Positions 35,114 to 44,212 of a DNA stretch of 64,000 nt are shown piece after piece. Position numbers and translations under genes: made by a program. The stretch's first letter is position 1, and every line of letters begins with the position of its first letter. Under the pieces are notes generated by a model, which worked only from the letters and a program-made list of their open reading frames with translations, searched no databases and was not told the origin of the DNA. Source of the DNA: [Eubacterium] siraeum (GTDB taxonomy: Bacteria > Bacillota > Clostridia > Oscillospirales > Ruminococcaceae); assembly GCA_025150425.1 (NCBI GenBank), contig CP102281.1, forward strand, positions 1,550,001 to 1,614,000, given 5' to 3'.

Positions 35114-36307
35114 TTACTCGATGCTGTATCCTGCATCAGTAAGTGCTTTTCTTATCTGAGCGATATGCTCATAGTTTCTTGTTTCAAGTTCAACACGCAG
35201 ATAGCAGCCGTTGACATCTTCACCCTCGTTTGCACGCTCGTGGTGAACGGATATAACGTTACCGCCGAGGTCTGCGATTATCTGCGATACGCCCTTGAGC
35301 TGACCGGGCTTGTCGATAAGTGCAATATTAAGCTGGCAGGTACGTCCGGACTTTATAAGACCTCTCTTGATTACTCTCGAAAGAATCGTTACATCAATAT
35401 TACCACCGGATACAAGGCATACGACCTTCTTGCCCTTTACGGGAACCTTGTTGAACATTACAGCCGCAACGGGAACTGCGCCTGCACCCTCGGCTATCAG
35501 CTTGTGCTTTTCGATAAGAGTAAGTATAGCGGTAGAAATTTCATCATCCGTAACAGTTACAATATCATCTACATACTTTCTGCAAAGCTCGAATGTATTT
35601 GAGCCGGGCTCCTTTACTGCGATACCGTCTGCTATGGTGGAAACGTGGTCAAGGCACTCTATCTTGCCGTCCTTGACAGATGTCTGCATACTGGGTGCGC
35701 CTGCCGCCTGAACACCGTAAATCTTTATATCGGGCTTTAATGACTTCATCGTGAAAGCAACGCCCGAAATAAGTCCGCCGCCGCCGATAGGCACTACAAC
35801 AGCGTCTATATCGTCAAGCTGTTCAAGCAGTTCAAGACCTATCGTTCCCTGTCCTGCAATTACATCCTCATCGTTGAACGGATGAATAAATGTATAGCCG
35901 TGTTCGTCACGGAGCTGTAAAGCCTTGTTGTATGCATCGTCATATACGCCCTCAACAAGACATATCTCCGCACCGTAGCTTCTTGTAGCCTCGACCTTTG
36001 AAATGGGAGCACCGTCCGGCAGACATATTATCGACTTGATACCGCTTCTCTGTGCCGCAAGAGCAACGCCCTGAGCATGGTTACCTGCACTGCACGCAAT
36101 AACGCCGTGCTTCTTTTCCTCGTCTGTAAGGGTAGAAATCTTGTAGTAAGCACCTCTTACCTTGAACGAGCCTGTCACCTGTAAATTTTCCGTCTTGAGA
36201 TAAACATCCGCATCGGGATTTATCTGAGGAGCGTGAATAAGGTCGGTAGGTCTTATTACCTCTTTCAGTTTAAAAGCCGCATGATAAACCTTGTCTAATG
36301 TCAACAT
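35114..36307 (-). CDS. ilvA: threonine ammonia-lyase with ACT domain
   Basis: 397 residues. Deaminates threonine to 2-oxobutanoate, first step towards isoleucine. The PLP Lys is in TGSFKVRGAYYK; SAGNHAQGVA and PIGGGGLISG are the cofactor-binding loops. A C-terminal ACT domain (~325-397; LIDKPGQLKGVSQIIADLGG) places it in the short single-ACT class also called TdcB-like. The upstream T-box with an Ile specifier argues for a biosynthetic role. Confidence 0.93.
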   Translation of the reverse strand: MLTLDKVYHAAFKLKEVIRPTDLIHAPQINPDADVYLKTENLQVTGSFKVRGAYYKISTLTDEEKKHGVIACSAGNHAQGVALAAQRSGIKSIICLPDGAPISKVEATRSYGAEICLVEGVYDDAYNKALQLRDEHGYTFIHPFNDEDVIAGQGTIGLELLEQLDDIDAVVVPIGGGGLISGVAFTMKSLKPDIKIYGVQAAGAPSMQTSVKDGKIECLDHVSTIADGIAVKEPGSNTFELCRKYVDDIVTVTDDEISTAILTLIEKHKLIAEGAGAVPVAAVMFNKVPVKGKKVVCLVSGGNIDVTILSRVIKRGLIKSGRTCQLNIALIDKPGQLKGVSQIIADLGGNVISVHHERANEGEDVNGCYLRVELETRNYEHIAQIRKALTDAGYSIE

Positions 36308-36391
36308 CTTTCTTCTTTCCTTTCCTGTCTTTGCTTTATAAACGATTCTGCGATTTCAATGATACAAAGCACTTTTCGGTAGCTGATAAAA

Positions 36392-36667
36392 TAAAAAAGC
36401 CCCGCCTTATGAAACTTATCGTTTCAAGAGGCGAAGGCTTGAAGTCTCCGTGTTACCACTCTTATTGCCCGTTGATAACGAGCCGCTCTGTACATATCCG
36501 TCAATATGCTACTCTGTAACGGGAGTACCCGTACAGGCTTACTGCTGTTTCTGCCTGTCTGCTCAGAGGTGATTATCTTTTGCGGTATTACCTGCCGTTT
36601 CGCACCTTCAACGGCTCTCTGTGAGGCTTTTCCCGCCGACTTCCTCGTCAACGCATTCTTGTTATCG
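36392..36667 (-). promoter_or_regulatory. T-box leader, isoleucine specifier
   Basis: Read on the minus strand. Stem I pieces include CACAGAGAGCCG. The specifier reads AUC at 36573-36571, followed by ACCTCTGAGC, the usual context after the codon. The T-box itself, GAGTGGTAACACGG (about 36462-36449), should pair with the tRNA acceptor end. A terminator hairpin follows (36440-36392) with a run of T. An uncharged tRNA-Ile would stabilise the antiterminator and allow ilvA-ridA transcription. Confidence 0.9.
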
Positions 36668-36673
36668 TTTTAG

Positions 36674-36702
36674 AGTATAGCACTGTTTTTGCGATTTGTC
36701 AA
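36674..36702 (-). promoter_or_regulatory. promoter of the T-box-ilvA-ridA transcript
   Basis: Minus strand TTGACA (36697-36702), 17 bases, TATACT (36674-36679). Confidence 0.82.
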
Positions 36703-36731
36703 CACTAATTTTCAAAAAATCGCTTACACGT

Positions 36732-37376
36732 TTACGCAAAATAGTTATCAAAGGCTTTAACGCCGATGTCGATCTGCTTTTCCGCAAACTTTGCCGCATC
36801 ATCGTCATTTTCGCTTGTATCGTCTGTTTCGCCAAGTATCATAAAGCAGTAATAACCGTCTTTTTCAAGCACCTTACCTGCGTTTACCTTTGCAACATTT
36901 ACGGGATACTGCATCTGCTGTTCCTTCATAACAAGCAGTGCGTCCTCAAGCGCACGCTTTACATCGGCTTCTTTACCTTTTTTCGGCTTGACTATTACAA
37001 GCCTGTCCGGGTGGAAACCTATTAACGGCGCTTCCGCTACAACCTCATCATACATATCCTTTTTAAGCCCGAACTCACTTTCAAGCATTTCCGTATCCAT
37101 AGTCTGATCCGGCAGATATTTGTCGCCGTATGCCTTTGCTATAGCGTTTCTTAGACCCTTTGCTGATAATGTGCTGTTTTTATCGTTGCTTTCCGAGCCG
37201 CTTGTATTTCCCGATGAGCTTCCTGCGCTTTCCTGAGCCGAAGTCGAAAGACCCGGTGCGGCAGATGACGCATTGCTCTTACTGTCTGATGTGCAGGCGG
37301 ATAAAATTACGGATGCAGCGGCAACCGCCGCTACAGCAGATATGATATACCTGTACTTCTTCATTTTCCTGTTCAT
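36732..37376 (-). CDS. DUF4358 lipoprotein
   Basis: 214 residues. An N-terminal signal with lipobox LSAC (Cys28) is followed by a Ser/Asn-rich linker to about residue 70, then a globular domain resembling DUF4358 (LRNAIAKAYGDKYLPDQTMD; LIGFHPDRLVIVKPKKGK). DUF4358 proteins are common surface lipoproteins of Clostridia with no assigned function. GGAGGG precedes the start. Monocistronic, between the T-box promoter and the divergent beta-glucosidase gene. Confidence 0.8.
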   Translation of the reverse strand: MNRKMKKYRYIISAVAAVAAASVILSACTSDSKSNASSAAPGLSTSAQESAGSSSGNTSGSESNDKNSTLSAKGLRNAIAKAYGDKYLPDQTMDTEMLESEFGLKKDMYDEVVAEAPLIGFHPDRLVIVKPKKGKEADVKRALEDALLVMKEQQMQYPVNVAKVNAGKVLEKDGYYCFMILGETDDTSENDDDAAKFAEKQIDIGVKAFDNYFA

Positions 37377-37477
37377 TGAAACCCTCCTTTTACGGTTTAT
37401 ATCCGGATTATATTATTGCCGTGTGAAATCGGTATTATACCTATGTAGAATTTATATGAAAATTTCGGAAAAATCTA

Positions 37478-37506
37478 TAGACATTTCCGGATGCAAATGC
37501 TATAAT
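37478..37506 (+). promoter_or_regulatory. promoter of the beta-glucosidase gene
   Basis: TAGACA, 17 bases, TATAAT, 46 bases before the start codon. A divergent -10 (ATTATA at 37434-37439) probably serves the DUF4358 gene. Confidence 0.7.
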
Positions 37507-37551
37507 TGAATCATCAAAATAACCAATTTTCACACAGAAAGGAATAGTAAA

Positions 37552-39810
37552 ATGCACGATATTGATAAACTTATTTCTGAAATGACACTTGAAGAAAAAG
37601 CAGGTCTTTGTTCGGGTGCGGATTTCTGGCACACGAAAAAAGTTGACCGTCTCGGAATTCCCGATGTTATGGTAAGCGACGGCCCTCACGGACTTCGTAA
37701 ACAGGATATTGATACCGTTGATCCTAACGAAAGCATCGAAGCCGTATGCTTCCCTGCCGCCTGTGCTACCGCCTGCAGCTTTGACCGTGAGCTTATGCTG
37801 TCGATGGGCGAAACGCTCGGTGAAGAATGCCGTGCAGAAGACGTATCCGTACTGCTCGGTCCTGCCGTAAACATAAAGCGGTCGCCTCTTTGCGGAAGAA
37901 ACTTCGAATATATTTCGGAAGACCCTTATCTTGCAGGTGAGCTTTCTGCGGCATATATAAACGGTGTGCAGAGCAAGAATGTCGGCACATCTATAAAGCA
38001 CTTTGCCGCAAACAGCCAGGAAACTCGCCGTATGACCTGCTCATCGGATATGAGTGAACGTACTCTGCGTGAAATCTACTTTCCTGCTTTTGAAACTGCC
38101 GTTAAAAAGGCTCAGCCGTGGACGGTAATGTGTTCATACAATCTGATAAACGGGGAATATTCATCAGAAAACGACAATCTGCTGAACAAGGTTCTTCGTG
38201 ACGAGTGGGGCTTCAAGGGCTATGTAATGTCCGACTGGGGAGCGGTAAATGACCGTGTCAAAGGTCTTGCCGCAGGACTTGATCTTGAAATGCCTTCAAG
38301 CAACGGCTTGAACGATGCAAAGATTGTCGAGGCGGTAAAGAACGGCACTCTTGACGAAAAGGTGCTTGACACAGCAGTGAAGCGTATACTTGAGCAGGTT
38401 TACCGCTACCGTGACGTAAAGGGCGGAGAGCATATTTTCGACCGCAGCGCCGACCATAAGAAAGCGGCTGATATTGCAAAGGAATGTATGGTTCTTCTTA
38501 AAAACGACGGCGCTTTGCCCCTGCCCCACAGCAACGCCAAGATAGCGTTTATCGGTGCTTTTGCGAAAGTTCCCAGAATACAGGGCGGCGGCAGTTCGCA
38601 CATTAATACGGGGAACATTTCAAACGCACTTGACAGTGCCGCAAAATATTCCGACGTTTCCTATGCCGAAGGATATGAGCGTGAATCAAACGATACAAAC
38701 CCTGCACTTCTTGAGGAAGCTGTACAGCTTGCCGCAGACAGTGATGTTGCGGTAATTTTCGCAGGACTTCCCGACAGCTTTGAATCGGAAGGCTATGACA
38801 GACAGCATATGCGTATGCCCGACTGCCAGAACGAATTGATTGACGAAATCTGCAAGGTGCAGGAAAACGTAATAGTTGTACTGCACAACGGCTCTCCCGT
38901 TGAAATGCCGTGGAACGATAATGTAAGCGCAGTTCTTGAGGTTTATCTGTGCGGCGAGGCTACAGGCGAAGCTACGGCGGATATACTTTTCGGCAAGGCA
39001 AACCCCTGCGGAAAGCTCGCAGAAACAATACCGATGAAATTATCCGATACTCCCTGCTACCTTACCTTCCCCGGCGACCGCCACGCAGAATACAACGAGG
39101 GTGTATTCGTCGGCTACAGATACTACGATAAAAAGGAAATGGCAGTACGCTATCCTTTCGGTCACGGCTTATCCTATACCACATTTGAATATTCCGATAT
39201 AAAGCTATCCGATACCGCAGTAGGCGATGATGATATTCTCACAGTAAATGCGGTTATCACGAATACCGGCAACTGTGCCGGTAAGGAAATCGTACAGCTT
39301 TATGTAGCGGATAAATCGGGCTTTGCTGTTCGTCCCGAAAAGGAACTTAAAGATTTCATCAAGATCGAGCTTCAGCCCGGAGAAAGCAAGACAGTCACAT
39401 TCAGGCTCGACAAGAGGGCGTTCAGCTACTATAACGAGGAACTTGGCGATTGGTACGCACCTAACGGCAAGTATGATATAATGATAGCAAGCTCGTCCCG
39501 TGATATAAGACTTACGGCTGAGGTTACGCACAAAACAGCGGTAAAGCTCCCGTTTGTCGCAACGGAAAACACGGTATTCGGCGAGTTTATGGACTATGCC
39601 GAGGGCAAGGCTACTCTTGAACTGCTCTTCAGCAAGGTCGCAAAGGGTCTGCTCGGCGGCGATCACTTTGAGCCTGAGGCTGTACGCAGTATGATAGGCA
39701 GTATGCCGCTCCGTCAGATACGCTCGTTCGGCGGTATCAGCGATGAACTGCTGCAGCAGGCTGTTGATATGCTGAATAAGGACTTCGGCGGATTTAAGGC
39801 GCAGATGTAA
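37552..39810 (+). CDS. glycoside hydrolase family 3 beta-glucosidase
   Basis: 752 residues without signal peptide, so cytoplasmic. The order is (alpha/beta)8 barrel, alpha/beta sandwich, C-terminal Fn3-like domain (~560-650). The nucleophile is Asp228 in GYVMSDWGAV. Substrate-binding segments are VSDGPHGLRKQ near residue 45, KHFAANSQE and RNFEYISEDP. RYPFGHGLSYTTFEY opens the Fn3-like domain. Expected to hydrolyse beta-linked oligosaccharides such as cellobiose after uptake. It has no sugar transporter or regulator next to it. Confidence 0.93.
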   Translation: MHDIDKLISEMTLEEKAGLCSGADFWHTKKVDRLGIPDVMVSDGPHGLRKQDIDTVDPNESIEAVCFPAACATACSFDRELMLSMGETLGEECRAEDVSVLLGPAVNIKRSPLCGRNFEYISEDPYLAGELSAAYINGVQSKNVGTSIKHFAANSQETRRMTCSSDMSERTLREIYFPAFETAVKKAQPWTVMCSYNLINGEYSSENDNLLNKVLRDEWGFKGYVMSDWGAVNDRVKGLAAGLDLEMPSSNGLNDAKIVEAVKNGTLDEKVLDTAVKRILEQVYRYRDVKGGEHIFDRSADHKKAADIAKECMVLLKNDGALPLPHSNAKIAFIGAFAKVPRIQGGGSSHINTGNISNALDSAAKYSDVSYAEGYERESNDTNPALLEEAVQLAADSDVAVIFAGLPDSFESEGYDRQHMRMPDCQNELIDEICKVQENVIVVLHNGSPVEMPWNDNVSAVLEVYLCGEATGEATADILFGKANPCGKLAETIPMKLSDTPCYLTFPGDRHAEYNEGVFVGYRYYDKKEMAVRYPFGHGLSYTTFEYSDIKLSDTAVGDDDILTVNAVITNTGNCAGKEIVQLYVADKSGFAVRPEKELKDFIKIELQPGESKTVTFRLDKRAFSYYNEELGDWYAPNGKYDIMIASSSRDIRLTAEVTHKTAVKLPFVATENTVFGEFMDYAEGKATLELLFSKVAKGLLGGDHFEPEAVRSMIGSMPLRQIRSFGGISDELLQQAVDMLNKDFGGFKAQM

Positions 39811-39829
39811 TATAACAGAATATAATAAA

Positions 39830-39865
39830 CCGGTGCAGTCTGTGTGGCCTGCACCGGCTTTTATT
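39830..39865 (+). terminator. terminator of the beta-glucosidase gene
   Basis: CCGGTGCAG pairs with CTGCACCGG, followed by CTTTTATT. It may also end the convergent gene whose stop is at 39864. Confidence 0.85.
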
Positions 39866-40655
39866 ATAAAGGAAAATAAGAGGCATCATTCAGCGTAAAT
39901 CCGCTATACAGCACGTCATATATTCTGCCGTCCTGTGCGGTATAATGCGTAAATACATCGTTTTCGTCTAATGAGAAAACATAGTCATCCGAATAAATAT
40001 CACGCATATCAAACATATCAGACATATCAATCATATCACGCAATCCGGTTTCATTTATCCATTGCAAATGTTTTGATATTAATTCTTTATCGCTGTTATT
40101 AAAATATGTATATCTTCTGAAAGCAACTTTATCGTCCTGATAAAAGTAACAATCCTTTTCTACCATCGATATTCCGATACCGGGCAATATATTGAAATAT
40201 GTACATTCCTTTGCTTTTCCGCCGTCAAAACGGTATTTTGTAAACATATCTATCAAAAAAAAATGCTCATCATCATTTATGTAAAAGCAACCGACCCTAT
40301 ACACATATTCACTGTTATAAAAATATAATCCGTAATTATTACTGCCACACATATAGTCGTAAATCAGACGACCGTTTTCATCAAAGCCATATTCATAGCC
40401 GTATTTCTGAGGCTTGCTTTTACATTTTTTAATTTTTCCCCTATGGTAACCTCCGACAGCAAGGAACAGATAGTAATCGGGATTATACCAACCTCCTGTA
40501 CCGTTGCACTCCACGGTAGTATATTCATATCTTACCGCACTTTTCAAAGCGTTATTGAGTATATCTTGGAAATTGTCCTTGTGCGAATTTACAAACGCTT
40601 TTACCTCACTTATTTCGCTGTCAAAATCTTCTTTTGCTATATCTGCGATACTCAT
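39864..40655 (-). CDS. hypothetical protein, AT-rich, Tyr/Asp-rich
   Basis: 263 residues from MSIADIAKEDFDSEI; GAGG lies 6 bases upstream of this ATG, while an ATG 4 codons earlier has no binding site. I do not recognise the family. It is rich in Tyr, Phe, Asp and Asn, with segments such as YGFDENGRLIYDY and VFSLDENDVFTHYTAQDG that recall beta-strand-rich proteins, and a short repeat DMIDMSDMFDMRDI near residue 215. No signal peptide or membrane helix. Codon use is more AT-rich than its neighbours, which suggests a recent arrival. An immunity or phage-related role is possible but unsupported. Confidence 0.6.
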   Translation of the reverse strand: MSIADIAKEDFDSEISEVKAFVNSHKDNFQDILNNALKSAVRYEYTTVECNGTGGWYNPDYYLFLAVGGYHRGKIKKCKSKPQKYGYEYGFDENGRLIYDYMCGSNNYGLYFYNSEYVYRVGCFYINDDEHFFLIDMFTKYRFDGGKAKECTYFNILPGIGISMVEKDCYFYQDDKVAFRRYTYFNNSDKELISKHLQWINETGLRDMIDMSDMFDMRDIYSDDYVFSLDENDVFTHYTAQDGRIYDVLYSGFTLNDASYFPL

Positions 40656-40676
40656 ATTTTGCCTCATATAAAAGAA

Positions 40677-40706
40677 ACCGACTGATATAGGACTACCAAT
40701 CGGTTT
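40677..40706 (-). terminator. possible terminator after ruvX
   Basis: Minus strand AACCGATTGG with an imperfect partner ending GTCGGTT, then TTCTTTT. The stem is interrupted, so it is moderate evidence. Confidence 0.55.
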
Positions 40707-40715
40707 ATTCTGACA

Positions 40716-41165
40716 TTACTTCTCTTCCTGCTTAGCCTTTTCCCTTGCAAGCAGATTTGCCTTATAGTCAAGATAATTCTGGAGAATAACTGCGGCGGCA
40801 ACTGCGTCAATCACTTTTTTACGCTCCTTGCCACGCTTGTTTACGTCATTCATCATATTGTGTGCAGTGACCGTGGTCGAACGCTCGTCCCACATAACAA
40901 CGGGTATTTCGAGAAAATTCTGAAGCATATCTGCAAACATTCTGCACTTCTCACTTCTCGGTCCGTATGTTCCGTTCATATTTATCGGATTTCCGACCAC
41001 GACCTCGCCGACCTCATATTCGACAGCGGCGGCGGCTACCTTTTCAACACACGTCTGAAAATTTCTCTCGTCTATAACGCCTATAGGTGACGCAAGCGTC
41101 TGCGTTCTGTCACAGCAGGCAAGACCTGTGTGTGCATCGCCGTAATCAACAGCCATTATTTTCAT
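40716..41165 (-). CDS. ruvX: Holliday junction resolvase-like / pre-16S rRNA nuclease YqgF
   Basis: 149 residues. RNase H fold: the first acidic strand is MAVDYGDAHTGLA, then VVGNPINMNGTYGPRSEKC, and MWDERSTTVTAHNMM near the end, with the family's acidic residues. Needed in bacteria for 16S rRNA 5' end processing. Start overlaps the Nudix stop by one base. Last gene of the PHP-malic enzyme-TSCPD-Nudix-ruvX operon. Confidence 0.93.
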   Translation of the reverse strand: MKIMAVDYGDAHTGLACCDRTQTLASPIGVIDERNFQTCVEKVAAAAVEYEVGEVVVGNPINMNGTYGPRSEKCRMFADMLQNFLEIPVVMWDERSTTVTAHNMMNDVNKRGKERKKVIDAVAAAVILQNYLDYKANLLAREKAKQEEK

Positions 41166-41701
41166 TATTTTTTATTTCCTTTCGGACAAGTAGTTTTTCC
41201 TGTAACAAAGCTGAATTCAAGCTCCGTCATAAAATCGAACAATCCGGGAATGAGTTTTTTCTCTTTCTGCATTTTCTCAAATTCCGCAAGCGTGACAAAC
41301 TTCGCACCCGACACTTCCTCTGTCTGAAGCGTCAGATCGTCAAGCGACAGATCTCTGTGCAGCTCGTAGCAATCTATAAAGAAAGCCGCACCGTGCTTTG
41401 TTCCTTTGAATGTAAGCTCCTCATCGGCAACATCTATGCCGATTTCTTCCTTTATCTCACGCTTGATACAGTCAATGCTTGATTCTCCCGCTTTGACCGC
41501 ACCGCCCGTGCATTCCCACAGACCGCCGAAATTCTTATACTTACAGCGTTGTGTAACGAGCAGCCTGTTACCGCTTACTATCCACGCCTCACAGACGATA
41601 TTGTATTCGCCGGGCTGCATACGGATACCTCTTTTATGAAGTTTTCCGGTACGCTTTCTGTTCTTGTCGTACACGTCCCAGTATTCCGCCACCCGTTTCA
41701 C
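41165..41701 (-). CDS. Nudix hydrolase
   Basis: 178 residues. The Nudix box is complete: GGAVKAGESSIDC followed by IKREIKEEIGI. The N-terminus (EYWDVYDKNRKRTGKLHKRG) is like the isopentenyl-isomerase-type Nudix branch (YfcD-like), whose physiological substrates are mostly unknown. Located between the TSCPD gene and ruvX. Confidence 0.88.
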   Translation of the reverse strand: MKRVAEYWDVYDKNRKRTGKLHKRGIRMQPGEYNIVCEAWIVSGNRLLVTQRCKYKNFGGLWECTGGAVKAGESSIDCIKREIKEEIGIDVADEELTFKGTKHGAAFFIDCYELHRDLSLDDLTLQTEEVSGAKFVTLAEFEKMQKEKKLIPGLFDFMTELEFSFVTGKTTCPKGNKK

Positions 41702-41723
41702 CTCCCTGCGATTATCCGTTTAA

Positions 41724-41975
41724 TCAGTTGTTGGCTTTATACTCTTTCAGTGCCTCGGCAAGCTGAGCAGGACATGAACTGCTCTTTGAGCCGCACTTTA
41801 TACCGTCAAGACGCTCGATAACCTCATCAACAGGCATACCCTGTACAAGATGGGCTATACCCTGCAGATTTCCGTTGCAGCCGCCTATTACCTGAAGGCC
41901 TTCTACCTTGCCGTTTTCAACATCTATTATCATTTTACGGGAACATACTCCCTTGGGTGTGTATTCAAATGTCAT
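41724..41975 (-). CDS. TSCPD-domain small protein
   Basis: 83 residues with VCSRKMIIDVENGKVEGLQVIGGCNGNLQGIAHL and a C-terminal CGSKSSSCPAQLAEAL. This is the small free-standing TSCPD family, related to the C-terminal region of B12-dependent ribonucleotide reductases. Four conserved Cys suggest metal binding. Function unknown. Lies 22-23 bases from each neighbour. Confidence 0.85.
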   Translation of the reverse strand: MTFEYTPKGVCSRKMIIDVENGKVEGLQVIGGCNGNLQGIAHLVQGMPVDEVIERLDGIKCGSKSSSCPAQLAEALKEYKANN

Positions 41976-41998
41976 TTTTGTCTGCCTTTCTTGTTTTC

Positions 41999-43159
41999 TT
42001 ATTTCTGTGCCGCTTTCTCAACGGCTGTGGCTACCGCTTCGGCTACCGACTTGTCAAGCGGGCTTGGGATTATGTATTCTCTTGATAATTTGTCGGGGGT
42101 TACAATATCGGCTATAGCATAAGCGGCAGCCTTCTTCATTTCTTCAGTTATTGCCTTTGCTCCGCACTGTAAAGCGCCCTTGAATATTCCTGGGAATACA
42201 AGAACGTTGTTTATCTGGTTGGGGAAGTCGCTTCTGCCCGTACCTACGATATAAGCGCCTGCGGCAAGAGCCTTGTCGGGCATTATCTCAGGCTCGGGAT
42301 TTGCCATAGCGAATACTATCGGCTTTTCCGCCATCGACTTTATCATATCCTCGCTCACAAGACCGGGCTTTGATACGCCTATGAATACGTCTGCGCCCTT
42401 CATAGCCTCAGAAAGTCCGCCCTTTATATTATTCTTGTTTGATTTTACAGCCATCTCTGCGTGGGCGGGATTTTCGTACTTGTCATCCCTGTTGATGATA
42501 CCGTTTATATCGACCATGATAAGATTGCCTATTCCCATATTAAGCAGGAATGTGCCTATTGCGATACCTGCCGCACCTGCACCGTTTATTACAACCGTAA
42601 TATCCTTCATCTGCTTGCCTGCACAACGTACCGCATTGATAAGAGCCGCACCCACTACAACGGCTGTTCCGTGCTGATCGTCATGGAATACGGGAATATC
42701 GAGCTTTTCCTTAAGTCTGCGTTCGATCTCAAAGCATCTCGGAGCGGATATATCCTCTATATTTATACCGCCGAAGCTGTCGGATATAAGCTCTATCGTT
42801 CTAACTATCTCGTCAACATCCTTAGACTTTATGCAGATAGGGAATGCGTCAACGCCTGCGAACTCCTTGAACAGACAGCATTTGCCTTCCATTACGGGCA
42901 TACCTGCAAGTCCGCCTATATCACCAAGACCGAGTACGGCAGTACCGTCCGTGATAACCGCAACTAAATTCTTACGGCGTGTCAGCTTGTATGACAGCGA
43001 AGGGTCCTTTTCTATTTCAAGACAGGCCTGTGCAACACCGGGCGTATAGCAAAGCGAAAGATCCTCCCTTGTGTTAACGGGTGCTCTTGAAATAACTTCT
43101 ATCTTGCCTTGCCATTCATAGTGCTTTTCCAGTGCCTGCTGTTTAATATCGGTTGCCAT
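41999..43159 (-). CDS. NAD(P)-dependent malic enzyme
   Basis: 386 residues, the short bacterial form. Oxidatively decarboxylates malate to pyruvate. The catalytic Tyr is in LCYTPGVAQ; metal and substrate segments are GTAVLGLGDIGG, EDISAPRCFEIE and FHDDQHGTAVV; the nucleotide-binding loop is INGAGAAGIAIG. Central operon gene, 23-26 bases from its neighbours. Confidence 0.95.
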   Translation of the reverse strand: MATDIKQQALEKHYEWQGKIEVISRAPVNTREDLSLCYTPGVAQACLEIEKDPSLSYKLTRRKNLVAVITDGTAVLGLGDIGGLAGMPVMEGKCCLFKEFAGVDAFPICIKSKDVDEIVRTIELISDSFGGINIEDISAPRCFEIERRLKEKLDIPVFHDDQHGTAVVVGAALINAVRCAGKQMKDITVVINGAGAAGIAIGTFLLNMGIGNLIMVDINGIINRDDKYENPAHAEMAVKSNKNNIKGGLSEAMKGADVFIGVSKPGLVSEDMIKSMAEKPIVFAMANPEPEIMPDKALAAGAYIVGTGRSDFPNQINNVLVFPGIFKGALQCGAKAITEEMKKAAAYAIADIVTPDKLSREYIIPSPLDKSVAEAVATAVEKAAQK

Positions 43160-43185
43160 TTTTCTTTTCCTTCCTTTTGGGACAA

Positions 43186-44031
43186 TTATTTTATTTTCCG
43201 TTTCAGAATACGCTGAAGCGATTCATCGGGAGTGTAGTTCGTGCCGATAGCTATCGGATAGTGGTTATAGAATCCGTGAAAATCCGAACCGCCCGTTGTG
43301 ATAAGATTATGCTCTCCTGCTGTTTTGAGCAACCTTTCACGCTGTTCTTCGGTCGCACTCTGGTGCCATACCTCCACGCCGTCTATCTTTCCTGCTGCGG
43401 CAAGCTCCTCGAGCAGTTCGAAATTGTCGAATACCGCAGGGTGAGCAAGTACAGCCACACCGCCTGCAGAATGTATAAGCTCCAGTACGAAATGTACTTC
43501 GGGATAATCCTGCATATCCGTGCTGACTTCCTCTGCGCAAAGTCCCGTTGCAGGATTGAACAGCTCGTCATACACCTTGCCGTAAAGGTCGGTCGTATAT
43601 CCGTAATCCATCAGGGCGTGCATGATATGACACTTGAATATGACTTTACTGCCTGTCGCATAACGCAATATGCTCTCAAGCGTTATAGGATACTTTTCAA
43701 TCACCTTCATAGCCATCTGCTTGCCACGCTTCTTACGAAGCTCACAGGTACGCAGACATAAACCCTCAAGCCTGTTCGGTTTTTCGGGGTTGTAGCATAT
43801 TATGTGTGCCTTAGTTCCGTGTTTGCTGTCATATGTGGAAAACTCGACAGCAGGAATTACGTTTACGCCGTAACGTTCTCCGAGAACTACTGCCCTTGAC
43901 GAAGAAGAAAGCGTGTCGTGGTCGGTTATCGCAAAATAATCAATACCGTAACGCTTAGCCTGTGCAATGGTTTCCTCAAGTCCCAGTGAGCCGTCAGACA
44001 TTGTGGTGTGGCAATGTAAATCAGCCTTCAT
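43186..44031 (-). CDS. PHP-domain phosphoesterase (YciV/TrpH type)
   Basis: 281 residues. The PHP metal motifs are DLHCHTTMSDG at the N-terminus, AITDHDTLSS, PAVEFST, VLAHPAV and GGSDFHG. The family includes 3',5'-nucleoside bisphosphate phosphatases and 5'-3' exonucleases acting on RNA ends (E. coli RNase AM/YciV). First gene of its operon, with its own promoter. Confidence 0.88.
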   Translation of the reverse strand: MKADLHCHTTMSDGSLGLEETIAQAKRYGIDYFAITDHDTLSSSSRAVVLGERYGVNVIPAVEFSTYDSKHGTKAHIICYNPEKPNRLEGLCLRTCELRKKRGKQMAMKVIEKYPITLESILRYATGSKVIFKCHIMHALMDYGYTTDLYGKVYDELFNPATGLCAEEVSTDMQDYPEVHFVLELIHSAGGVAVLAHPAVFDNFELLEELAAAGKIDGVEVWHQSATEEQRERLLKTAGEHNLITTGGSDFHGFYNHYPIAIGTNYTPDESLQRILKRKIK

Positions 44032-44098
44032 ATCAATACCCTTCTTTCTTTGTGTTCTGCCTGTAACGCTACAGCCGCAAACTGCACGATACTAAATA

Positions 44099-44127
44099 AT
44101 TATACCACTTTTAAAGGTATAATGCAA
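44099..44127 (-). promoter_or_regulatory. promoter of the PHP-ruvX operon
   Basis: Minus strand TTGCAT (44122-44127), 17 bases, TATAAT (44099-44104). Confidence 0.78.
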
Positions 44128-44170
44128 CAGTTTTTGTAAATTCGGAGCAAACGCTCTTTTTTTATGCGAA

Positions 44171-44203
44171 ACGGCACTCCCGCAATTAATGCGGGAATGC
44201 CGT
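44171..44203 (-). terminator. hairpin after the DUF624 gene
   Basis: A stem of about 14 pairs (ACGGCAcTCCCGCA with TGCGGGAaTGCCGT) with a 5-base loop, 10 bases past the stop. The minus-strand tail is not T-rich, so termination efficiency is uncertain. Confidence 0.55.
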
Positions 44204-44212
44204 CGAACTTTA

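Noticed and set aside
36424-36651. 75-codon minus-strand frame
   Set aside because: Lies within the T-box leader, explained by RNA structure.
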